Below the pieces are notes generated by a model. That model was not told where the DNA came from, did not search any database, and saw only the letters and a program-made list of their open reading frames with translations. A stretch of 64,000 bases of DNA from Blattamonas nauphoetae (lineage: Eukaryota > Preaxostyla > Oxymonadida), in the NCBI GenBank assembly GCA_033064195.1, contig JARBJD010000221.1, positions 1-64,000 on the forward strand, in the 5' to 3' direction. This document shows positions 54,401 through 64,000 of this stretch, one piece after another. Each line of letters starts with the position of its first letter. Position 1 is the first letter of the stretch. Position numbers and translations under genes: made by a program.

Positions 54401-57400
54401 TCCGTTGTCCAGTTTAATTCCAACTAGAGGAAATGTGAGTTTCTGTTTTAAGTTCTCGAGTGTGACGTCAGCGCTCTCTCCAACACTCGTCAGGCGAGCT
54501 GGTTCTTTCATCGTTGTGAACGAGAGGTCACTGTTGAAGAGCACATCGTTGAGCGACTTGTCTTTCACTCCAATCACAGAATACGTCGTGTCATACTTCA
54601 GATCAGATGATGCTGTGGGAAAGAGTGTGAATGTGGCTTCTCCATTTTCGCCATTTGATTTGAATGTCGCCTGAAATGAGGCAGGGAATGCATTTGATCC
54701 ATTCACAGAAAGGGAGACAGTGAAAGGTCCATTTGTCATCTTCACTCCACTCAACACAACCGTCCCCTTCGTGTCTTTCTCTGAATACTGAATATTGGTT
54801 TCGAGAGTGTTCAAGTGTGGAGGCTCTTCAGGTGTGGAGAAAACACAGTTCAATTTCTCAATCAGCACAGATGAGGAGTCATTTGTCCGATTCATCCAAT
54901 CCACAGAATATGAGTGTCCATACTTCAGATTTGCGTCTTGCAAAGGATACAGTGTCAGCGTCATTTTGTTCTCTGTCGTTGACGACGCTGAGAATGTGAT
55001 TGTTGGTGTGTGCTCCTCATTTGATTCTGATGGCGTGGTGGGTGTGCCAACAACCTTCATCGAATATTGAGATCCAGTTGACAGCGAACGAGATGTCAGT
55101 GTCAGCTCTATTCCATTTTTGCGAGAGATGACGACATATGACGTTGAAACAAGACGAGCCGGCTCGTCCATGATTTTGATTGGGGTCTGAGCGTCTCGAA
55201 GCAGTTCTGTCAAATCTGTTCCTTTCCGGAACGAACTCACGGTGTATGTCGTACCATACACCAGTTCAGCATCAGACGAAGGGTAGAGAACCGCTGACCC
55301 TTCCCATTCATCACTCGTTGTGTTGTATTTCATCTCAATCGTGTGATTCTCTGTGGCTGACGCACTCAGCTCAACTTTGTATGTCGCCTCTTCATCCAAC
55401 ACTCGACCTGTCATCACAAATCCAATCGTCTTCTTCTCGTCGTCGTATCCTCCCTCAGTGAACTTCACCAGACGCGTCGGTTCTGTCGGTGTCGAGAAAA
55501 CACAGTCCAACTTCTCAATCAAGATAGACGACGATGCTCCAGTTATCTTCATCTCTTCAACAGAGTAAGTGTGTCCATACAGAAGCTCGCCAGGGAAGGA
55601 ATAAAGTGACAAAGAGAGTGTGTTCGATGTCGCTGATGACGGTGTGAAAATGATTGTTGTTGTGTGTGCTTCATTCGATCCTGATGGCACAGTGGGCTCT
55701 CCAACAACTTTCATCGAATATTCTTTTACTGTTGATAGAGAACGAGATGTCAGTGTCAGCGTCGTTGCATTGTCACCATTCACTGTCGATGTTGAAACAA
55801 GACGAGCCGGCTCGTCATCGATTGTGATGTCGTCCAGCTCCTCTCGAAGCAGTTCTGTTGAAGTGGCTGCCTTCCGGAACGAACTCACTGTGTATGTCTC
55901 TCCATACACCAGTTCAGCTGATGTCGAAGGATAGAGAGTTGCTGATCCCTCCCATTTGTCACTCGTTGTGTTGTATTTCATCTCAATCGTGTGCTTCAGC
56001 GTTGACGACACACTCAGTCCAATTTCGTACGTCGCACCTTCTTCCAACACTCGTCCAGTCATCACAAAATCAACTTTCTTCATCACGATGTCGTATCCAC
56101 TTACATTGAACTCAACCAGACGCGTCGGTTCTATTGGTGTCGAGAAAACACAGTCCAACTTCTCAATCAAGATAGACGACAATGCTCCAGTTATCTTCAT
56201 CTCTTCAACAGAGTACGTGTATCCATACTTGAGCTCAGCGTCAGGATATAGCGATACTGAGAGTGTGTTCGATGTTGCTGATGACGGTTTCATTTTCAGC
56301 GTTGTCGAGTGCTCCTCATTTGATTCTGATGGCGTGGTTGGCTCTCCAACAACCTTAATCAAGTATTGCGAGCTTGCTGACAACGCACGAGACGTCAATG
56401 TCACCGTCGTTCCATTTTCGCCAACATTCACTTTCGACGTTGAAACAAGACGAGCTGGCTCGTCCATGATTTTGATTGCGGCCAGAGCGTTTCGAAGCAG
56501 TTCGTCTGTTTCTGCTCCCTTCCTGAACGAACTCACGGTGTATGTCGTACCATACACCAGTTCAGGTTCAGTAGAAGGATAGAGAGTTGCTGATCCCTCC
56601 CACTTTCCACTCGATTTGTATGTCATCTCAATCGTGTGATTCACTTCAGGTGATGCTGTCAGTTCAACTTTGTATGTCGCCTCTTCATCCAACACTCGCC
56701 CTGTCATCACAAAATTCACTTTTTTCTGACTTTCATCGTATCCATCAATAACGAACTCCATCAGTCGTGTCGGTTCATCAGGGATCGTGAAGGTATCGAA
56801 GCGACCATCAATCAGGATCGCGTCTGCGTTGCTGTCTTTTCTGTTGACTGACACAATTTGATATTTCTGTCCAAAAACAAGACGAGCTTCTGTTCCGAAC
56901 ACTTCAACTTTGCCAGCTTGCGAATCGCGTTGGATTTTCTCGTTTTCATCGCTGGTTCCAAACACAACTTCGAAAGTGGTGGAAGATGAGTCGTTCAGCT
57001 CGACTGTGTATGTCCCTGGTTCCATCATTCTCCCAACAATCACAATTTCTGTGTAATTTCCAGTGGAATCCAGTGTATTCTTCACTGCAACAATCCTGGC
57101 TGGCTCAACTGGAATGGTGAACACTGCTGTCGGTTCCACGACTCCATTTCCATCCATCGCTGTCACAGAATAAGAGAATCCGAATCTGAGCTGATTGACA
57201 TCATTCAGATCAAATGGATATAGCGTGAGCTCCAGAGACGCTTCTGTGTCTGATGATGCAGAGATGGTGACAGTTGGTGTGTGAGAAGTGAGTGAGCTGC
57301 CAGTTGGAGGTGTTCCTTTTAAAGTTAAACCGATGTTTGCTTTCTCAGTGAACGCTCTTCCCAAAAATCTGACACTGGTTATGTTCTCCACTGTTGCATC

Positions 57401-58130
57401 GATTGTGCTTGCTGAAACCAGTCGAAGTGGCTCGTTTGGCACTTGAAATGTGAAGTCTTTTGGTCGAAGGAGAATCGCTCCATTCATGTCAGTCACTGCA
57501 ACGATTGTGTATGTTGTTCCGAAGATGAGCTCTGGTTCTCTGTCATCATGCGCGAACACAACGACTTCAAACGCTCCTTCCTCAGTTCCAGTGAAAGTTG
57601 GTGTGAATGTCCGGTTTTCTGTCTCACTGATCTTCACTACAACACTTCCTCCACCAGCGATGAGTTCAAATCCCTCCAAAGTCACTTTTATGACCTTCTT
57701 CTTTTCGTTTGTAAAAGAGATCGGCTTAATGCTCTCAATTCTTCCTGACAGCCGTGGTGTGGTGAACCTGATTGTCCAGGGATCGAGTGTGATCAAATCA
57801 GAATCTGAATTCACCACTGTTGACAACGTATAGGTCGTTTCTGGCTCCAAAACATGATCTTTCCCAAACAGAAGAAAAGGGGATGGTTCTGAAGTCACAT
57901 TGCCAGAAGATGAGAACGTTACTGGGAGCGAGAATCCATCCACTTCCTTAATCGTCACTGTGTATGTTCCTTGTGGGATCTGCCATCCCTCCAGCGTCAA
58001 CTTGGCATGTTCGATTCCTTCTCCAAGCTCACACGTTGCCAGAAGGATCATCGGCACTGTCGGAGTCGCGAAAGACAACGATTGTGGGACTGAAACTATG
58101 GATCGTGGGACCGAAGCTGCAGAGATCACA
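51428..58130 (-). CDS. Giant receptor pseudokinase, 3' part (split by transposon)
   Basis: About 2,230 codons continue the gene begun at 62229. From 58130 to about 53560 are some 14 Ig/E-set-like domains, including three diverged two-domain units of about 216 residues (54840-56780, recurring PARLVSTS and YGTTYTVSSFRKG). Then follow a second beta-helix block with CGTKSKPCSSFETGW, a membrane span near 52440-52360 (WWLPLVIALALLLLFFFILV), and a kinase fold with LKQLNPHQIVLDR in place of the catalytic loop, MSVFRLGLILLEIETGSVPF and DPTKRPTLSE. HRD and DFG are missing, as in the other two receptors. The present ORF starts inside the transposon's repeat, so any product from it would lack a signal peptide. 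Confidence 0.88.
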
Positions 58131-58132
58131 TA

Positions 58133-58350
58133 CCGTGGTTGGACAACCCGTCCAAATTGGAAAACCCGTCCACCTGAGAATCGGACACAAATTGTTGGTA
58201 TGAATATTTCTTTATTGACTTTTGTTTTTGTTCTCATTTTCGACTCATTGATAAATTTTTATTTGTTGCAATAGATTGAAATGAAATTTAATCTTTTTTC
58301 CTTACTTTGACTTCGAACGGAGGGATCTTCCCTCAATTTTGTTCATCCCG
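58133..58350. repeat. Pogo-like terminal inverted repeat, left
   Basis: About 215 bp beginning CCGTGGTTGGACAACCCG match the reverse complement of 60070-60286 with a few differences. It contains the stop codon and last codons of the transposase gene, which is unusual because terminal repeats are normally non-coding. Confidence 0.88.
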
Positions 58351-60025
58351 TTTCTCGTTGCAGATCGAGTTGTGATTGTTGTGCGCCTCATTCTGGGCTT
58401 CTTGGGCTTCTTAGCTTTCTTTCGCTCTTGTTCAATAGTCTTCTTGACAGCTCTGGGTCGCTGAATCATGGTTGTTTTTCGAAGGTTGCACTTCTTCTTG
58501 ACAACTTCCTGTTCCTTTTTTCGTTCTTCCCTTGATTCCTGTTTTCTTTCCTTCATTTTCGTCTTTTCCATCGACTCAGTCGATGTTAGGAGGATTCCAG
58601 CACTGACCACTGAACGAATGCCGGCATACGAACTGTCTCCACAATCACTTGGTTTGGTCTTTATTCCATCTTTGACGGTATCAAGATTGTCTGGCAGTCG
58701 ATGGAGGATATGTGTCACATCTCTATCCAAGATTCCGCAGCGTCGAAACGATAAAACGATTGTGTCGATCGTGAATGCCTTTTGGCAGGCGAGCGGAAGC
58801 GCGGAAACAATCGCTGTCCGATGCGCTTGTTGAGAGAACTCAAGAGGTGATGCATAGAATTTGTCGTATTGATTCTTGAGGGATTGGAAGATTTTGTCGA
58901 CGAGGGGTTGGGTGAGGTGTGTTGTGTTTGGAGGGAGAGATAGCAGTTGAATTTTGTTCGTTTTACACATTTCAGCAATATTTGAGGACAAGTGTGAACT
59001 ACAGTTATCGAGAAGAAGTAATGCCCACTGGTTCGTGAGATTCGGTGCGTTTCTTTTGGTGTTGATTGCTGGGATGATAGTCTCTTCCAGAATGCGGCTA
59101 AAGATGTAACTATTCACATACCCATTTCCCAAACAATACGGGATAATATGAAAAGTGCGAAGTGAATTAAATTCACTTGGCTGAGATTTAAGTGGGTAAA
59201 CAAGTGCGTGAGGTAGATGCGATCCGTCAGCACAAACGGTGCACGCCAGAGTGAAATTTTGGATTTTAGTAGGTTTCGCTTTGATAGGTGTGGGAGTTCC
59301 AGCGCCGTGAATCACTTTTACTCTTGAATCATGGATGGTAGAGAACCCTGTTTCATCGTAGTCAAAAATAAGATCGTTCGGTATGCTGAAGGTATCAATC
59401 ACAGTTTTCAATTGAGTCATCCACTCAACCATGTTTTGTTCGTTGCTTGCTGCAATTTTTGGAGCATCCATTTGAATAGGTCGCGAGAAGAAGAGATCGG
59501 GATTCGCATCACAGAAATTCCATGCCCAGCTGTCATCGAGTTCGATCAGCCTTGTTTTAGGATTGGAAGATCCAACCAATATGTTTTGGATCTGAAAAGA
59601 TGGAAAATGGTGAAAAGACCTTCTTTTGGACCATCGGACGTGTGATCTCTTTCTTCAGTTCAACTTGTTCCTTAAGCCAGGATCGAAGACGGTCAAGTTC
59701 TGCTGGAGGTACTTTGGAGGGACGTCCTGGTTGTTGTATTGGACGATTTTCTTTCATAGCTGCTCTTGCTCGAGAGAGAGCGACTATGAATGCCAGTGAT
59801 GGATTGGATGATCCCTGGCAAAATTTTCATTTTCTGTTCGAGCTTCAGCAACGTGAGAAGTTGATCTTTTTGTTCAATCTTGTTCTTTTTCAAATACGCC
59901 TTCACTTCGGATAAATTTGCGTTCCACTTTGGAGTCCGACTTGTTGGTCCAACGTTCTGGAAGGAGATGGAGAAAGAGTGAGAACAAAAGAACAATGAGT
60001 ATTTAGAAGGAGATAATACGGTCAT
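58302..60025 (-). CDS. Pogo-like DDE transposase, three exons (556 aa)
   Basis: Exons are 59785-60025, 59620-59759 and 58302-59591, with introns of 25 nt (59760-59784) and 28 nt (59592-59619); the phases agree and give 557 codons with the stop. The N-terminal part (NANLSEVKAYLKKNKIEQ) and the linker with GRPSKVPPAELDRLRSWL fit the helix-turn-helix region of pogo/Tigger transposases. The DDE domain shows FDYDETGFS (first Asp), LLLDNCSSHL (second Asp) and THLTQPLVDKIFQSLK (third acidic residue, Asp). The tail is very basic (KKAKKPKKPRMRRT). It should cut and paste the element at TA sites. The 28-nt intron is also in copy 1. The ATG choice at 60025 is the first in frame; an upstream exon is possible. 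Confidence 0.85.
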
Positions 60026-60069
60026 GGAACGAATTCGCGAGAGGTAAAAAGAGGTGGTTGTGAAGGAAC

Positions 60070-60286
60070 GGGATGAACAAAATTTAGGGAAGATCCCTCC
60101 GTTCGAAGTCAAAGTTAGGAAAAAAGATTAAATTTCATTTCAATCTATTGCAACAAATAAAAATTTATCAATGAGTCGAAAATGAGAACAAAAACAAAAG
60201 TCAATAAAGAAATATTCATACCAACAATTTGTGTCCGATTCTCAGGTGGACGGGTTTTCCAATTTGGACGGGTTGTCCAACCACGG
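60070..60286. repeat. Pogo-like terminal inverted repeat, right
   Basis: This is the mirror of 58133-58350. It probably carries the transposase promoter, since the gene starts just inside it, but no promoter motif was identified. Confidence 0.88.
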
Positions 60287-60288
60287 TA

Positions 60289-62229
60289 ACTCGTCGCGTA
60301 TTGCAGAATTCCCCATCCTCCAATCGGAACTGAACAGGAAGCAGTTGTTGATGCAGTGTCAGCGTTTCCGAAATCGAAGGAGAGCAGACGAGGCGCTGCT
60401 GGTGGGAAGTCTGGGCGAAGGGCTTCATACGATTGGTCGTTGAGGTTGGAGACGTGGACGAGCATCTTTCCTTTGACACCAGACGAGGTGGTGAGGGTGA
60501 GAGTGAGTTTGGCGTTTTCAATTTTGTCGATAGTGATGGAGACAAGAGTGGGAGTTGCCGAGATGACCGAGAGCAAGTTCGTGCCTGTCGTGTTCGTGTC
60601 ATCGTAGAAATATCGAATCCCCGTCCGAGTTGTATCACAATTTGTGATGTTTGATTCAAATCCAGCAGTAGTCCCGCTTTTGAAGTGACAGATGTCATAA
60701 GAGGTGGAAGCTGCATGTGGTCTGAAGTGGAGCGAATCCAACCGAAGAGTTGTCGGACCATACAAACGAAATCCATGTCCATTCGATTTGCTTGATTCCA
60801 AGGCTGTAGTATTCGAGAAACAGAGATATGAATTGAGGTAATAGTATCCTGCCCCGCATGATATGTAATTCGAAGCTTTGTAAATGTTATTCAGATACAA
60901 ACAGCTATCCATCGTTACTGTTGTCGTATAAACGATATATGTTCCTCCACCTGCTCCGGATGCCTTGGAATCACTGAAGGTGTTTGCCTGTAAGAAAGCG
61001 TTCGAAGGACTGGGTTTGAGACCGTAAAACATGATGCATCCTGCGACTGTACCGTTGACAAGTGAAGCATCGCAAGATCGGAAAGAAGATTGGGTCACGG
61101 TGAGTGAAGCAGCGGTTTGGTTTAAAGAGATCGCCGCTCCACTTCCTTCTGTTGACATCGATTGGAAGGTGCATCGAGTGAAAGTGACCATGATGGCAGA
61201 AGATTGTTGCCTGGTGAATCGATCTCCTTGCGAGTGGTGTTTGAGAGTGAATGATTCGCCAACTGTCTCAGAAGGCTCGAGTGTGGTGTGGCAGAGCGAG
61301 AACGACGTATTCGAGCAGAGGAGGGAGCCGCCGGCATTAATATTCGCCACAGCCGTCCCGTAAAGATGGTTGGAGCACTGAGTGACGATTGAATCAACCA
61401 TAGTTTGCTGAATTGCCGACGCGATTTTGTGGTCTTTCGGAAGGCGACCGGAGCTCGTCAAATTGACCAATTTAATGTTGGTGCTTGTTACAACTCCGGA
61501 AAGTGGCATCTCAGGAGTGTAGTTCAAGGTTGTCCCGAAATCGAAGATCGGGCCAGTTGGGAGGAGAAGAGCATTGTCTGTGATGGTTAAACCGGAACAA
61601 GCAAGTGATAGATGACATGGCAATAACGCTAATGTGTAAGGTTCGGTGATTGTTGGTTGTTCTAAATGATTGTGTGTTCCAATCGAGATTAGTTGGGCAA
61701 TTCTGTCCTTGGACGTTGACAAATGTGATATATCTGTAAAAATGATTGATGTTGGACCATATGTCGACTGAATGAGGAATGGTGAATTATCTCCGTTGGA
61801 AACGATGATGCTCCGGGACACTGATAGGGTGGATGAGGTAACTGTCGCTATCGTTGTGGCACGATTTGTAGATTCTAATGTTATGTCTGAAAATAGGAGG
61901 GTCGTGTTGAATAGTTGAAAAATTGATTTGATGGCATCTTGATTTCTGAGCGTCGAGATGGTTGTTGAGTCTGAATGGACGATTGTCGTTTGTGAGCCGA
62001 TGAGCTCGAGGTGTTGAGAATCAAGTAAGATTTCGTCTCCATGGTACAATGCTTGTGTGAAACAATGTTTATTTGGCTCTCCAGACGGCGTATTCACGAT
62101 TGATGTGATGAACGTTTGGAGTGGATGGATGGGAATTTGCGCTGATGTAACAGGAATGTTATCTCGTGGGAGAGCAACAATAATTGAAGACATCCATAGG
62201 AAGGCATGTAACATCAGCTGGAGAGCCAT
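60289..62229 (-). CDS. Giant receptor pseudokinase, 5' part (split by transposon)
   Basis: About 647 codons from ATG at 62229, MALQLMLHAFLWMSSIIVAL, a signal peptide. The remainder is beta-helix-like: SLACSGLTITDNALLLPTG, AGGSLLCSNTSFSLCHTT, TFTRCTFQSMSTEGSGAAIS and similar N-rich turns, then the first Ig-like domain (LVSITIDKIENAKLTLTLT), which is cut at 60287 by the pogo-like element. The ORF then reads 48 residues into the element and stops. The continuation is at 51428-58130. As drawn, the locus would make a secreted, truncated beta-helix protein. It is transcribed divergently from the 5-phosphatase gene. Confidence 0.88.
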
Positions 62230-62419
62230 CGAGTGCGTGTGAGCTTTGGTTTGTATAAGCTAAGGGGCAGATCGTCAAATCAGTTTTTCATGTCGATATT
62301 GATCTCGATTTGGAGAGAATAGATATTATAAAAATATTTCTGATAATCTTCTAGGTGAAAGATTGTGAAAGAGTTGAGATGATCGAATTGCCCACTCTTT
62401 TTTGAAAACCTCCAGTGGC
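62230..62419. promoter_or_regulatory. Divergent promoter region
   Basis: The 190-bp AT-rich gap between the receptor start (minus) and the inferred 5-phosphatase start (plus) must hold both promoters. No specific element was recognised. Confidence 0.35.
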
Positions 62420-64000
62420 ATGGATGGGGTCCAGGAGGTTAATGAGTTGCTGTACGTCTCCTTTATTCTTTATTTATGGCTTTCATGAACACTCTGAAGT
62501 TTTTTCTTTGGTACATGGAACGTTGGAACATGCGAACCACCCGACTCTCTGAATGATTTTCTCTGTGTGGACAAGGGAAAATATGATGTCTATGTGATCT
62601 CTCACCAAGAGATCGTTCCTTTAAAAGGTTTCCGAGTCCTTTTATGTGAATCTATGTATTTCTGCAATAGTTTCACAACTCATGAAAGAAAGCAAAAATC
62701 CAGACAGATGGAATCTTGCTGTCCTCAAAACAATTGGTTCTGCATACAAGATCGTATGTTTTACAATGCATATTGTCCATTTCCCTCATTCTCTCTCGTT
62801 CTCTCACCATCAGCTGTACACACGTCAATTATTCGGCCTCACCTGCTCTATATTCGTCAAAAAATGCTACGTCTCACACTTTACAAATCTTCAGGACCAC
62901 GCTGTATCCTGTGGCATTTTTTCTCCAATCCCCAACAAAGGAGCCATCGTCATTTCGGTCCTCCTCTGTGCCCGTCCATTCTGTTTTGTTGCTTCCCACC
63001 TCACAAGTGGTCGAGGTATGAGATATTATTGAATTTCCATACATTGATTTAGGCAAGAATAATCGAAGAGCTGAGGACTATCATCGGATCGTGAAAGAAT
63101 GCACTTTCGGACAGTCATCCGCCTCACCGTATCCATTCAACTCTCCACGAATGTCTTTTTTTGAACACGATTATATATTTTGGTTGGGAGATCTTAATTA
63201 TCGAATCGACAACGCTCTCACACACACTCAAATTGAAGAATTCCTTCTCGCTGAAAAGGCGTTCAGAGAGAAAGAAAAAGAAATATCTCTTTCTCAAGAA
63301 TCCACTGTTGATGATGCCACCAACAAACTGAGCAAATTAATCACTCCCAGCTCGCTCTCACCACTCTCCTCACTCCTCCTGTATGACCAATTCAACCTCC
63401 ATCGTCTCTCCAACACAGCCTTCCAACCTTTCCAAGAAATGAGGATCACGTTTTCACCATCATATCGCTTTGACGACGAGTTCCATACGTTCGACACAAG
63501 TCACAAACTTCAAGTACCTGCGTGGTGCGATCGAGTTGTGTATTACACTTCTGATCCTCGTACATATGACAGGCGAATCAAAAGGGAAAAGGAAGAACGA
63601 AGGCAACGTTCATTGACCCTCGCACTCAAACGCCAAGAAAAGAACGAAAAGAAAATGCGAAAATCGGTCTCAGGAATTCCAGCTGTAGATGCCACGCAAC
63701 CCACAGCCGAAATGGAGGAAGATTGGGAAGTGATTGAGGATGAAGCGTTGAGTGTGACGGAATCACCGAAAGACGAACCACATTCACCCAACTCAATTTT
63801 ATCGTCGCCAGATATTGTTCCATCAGCTTCACCTGGCACAACACTTCCATCTGGTGCAGCACTTCTGCCTGGTGCAGCACTTCCCCCTCGCCGAAACACT
63901 GTGCATTCACTTGCGCCACACCCAAAAACTTTCGTTCTCCCGCAGAAAGTGAAAGTTCCAGTCCCACTCAACATCCCAGCGAACAATTCGGTTGCCTCAC
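62420..64000 (+). CDS. Inositol polyphosphate 5-phosphatase, 5' part (runs off window)
   Basis: Exons 62420-62451, 62500-62627, 62671-62753, 62814-63015 and 63053 onward, with introns of 48, 43, 60 and 37 nt, all join in phase. The protein carries the family's blocks in order: FFFGTWNVGTCEPPDS (N-terminal strand), YDVYVISHQEIV (metal-binding Glu), NKGAIVISVL and FCFVASHLTSG, FWLGDLNYRI (catalytic Asp/Asn), FSPSYRFD and VPAWCDRVVYY (catalytic His-equivalent region before the C-terminus). It should remove the 5-phosphate from phosphoinositides or inositol phosphates at membranes, as OCRL/synaptojanin-type enzymes do. A Lys/Glu-rich helix and Pro/Ser-rich linker follow; the gene continues past 64000. 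An insert (about 63225-63330) lengthens the loop after GDLNYRI. Confidence 0.87.

Larger units (their letters stand above)
58133..60286 (-). mobile_element. Pogo/Tigger-like DNA transposon, copy 2 (appears whole)
   Basis: This 2,154-bp element has terminal inverted repeats of about 215 bp and TA duplications at 58131-58132 and 60287-60288. It interrupts the giant receptor gene. Taking one TA plus the element away would put ...YATS-Y and V-ISAASVP in one frame, so the insertion split an intact gene. The transposase frame appears whole. Near identity to copy 1 suggests recent activity. Confidence 0.95.

Noticed and set aside
1-64000. Reassigned stop codons, as in some other oxymonads
   Set aside because: Three ORFs of over 1,900 codons end normally and contain no in-frame stops; apparent in-frame stops in smaller genes fall within short GT-AG introns.
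1-64000. tRNA or rRNA genes
   Set aside because: Scanning for the GGTTCGANTCC box and its complement found only isolated matches inside coding sequence without a cloverleaf context.

Overview
The window looks like nuclear DNA from a flagellate protist, most likely an oxymonad of the Preaxostyla resembling Blattamonas. This is inferred from very large intronless surface-receptor ORFs ending in kinase-like domains, a family of divergent NEK-type kinases with beta-sandwich tails, extremely short GT-AG introns (about 25-60 nt in several genes), the standard stop codons, and dense packing of genes on both strands. No database search was possible, so the organism is an inference.

Layout. 1-11 kb is a damaged segmental copy of material that is intact at 20.6-32.2 kb: the N-terminal half of a giant receptor gene on the minus strand, broken by a pogo-like transposon, then a divergent pseudokinase copy, HECT-like and HEAT-like fragments, and the receptor's C-terminal pseudokinase region on the plus strand. 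11-20.5 kb is a DNA-transposon graveyard holding mariner, Tc1-like, hAT-like and pogo-like fragments and a MITE. 21-62 kb is the well-preserved part. It holds three giant receptors on the minus strand (21167-30841, 35502-43346, and 51428-62229, the last split by a whole-looking pogo-like element), two multi-exon pseudokinase genes, one catalytically plausible NEK-like kinase, and HEAT/ARM-like genes. 62.4-64 kb carries the start of an inositol polyphosphate 5-phosphatase gene that runs off the window.

The three receptors share one plan: signal peptide, N-terminal beta-helix-like region, a long tandem array of about 105-residue Ig/E-set-like domains, a second short beta-helix-like region, one membrane span with a basic stop-transfer patch, and a cytoplasmic kinase fold without HRD or DFG motifs. 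Two show very recent internal amplification: three 630-bp units that read as identical, and a 2,208-bp tandem duplication. The likely picture is a family of variable surface recognition or adhesion receptors that signal by scaffolding, next to soluble or membrane-tethered pseudokinases. The function is inferred. Many reading-frame breaks in the first 11 kb fall in homopolymer runs, so part of the apparent decay there may be sequencing error.
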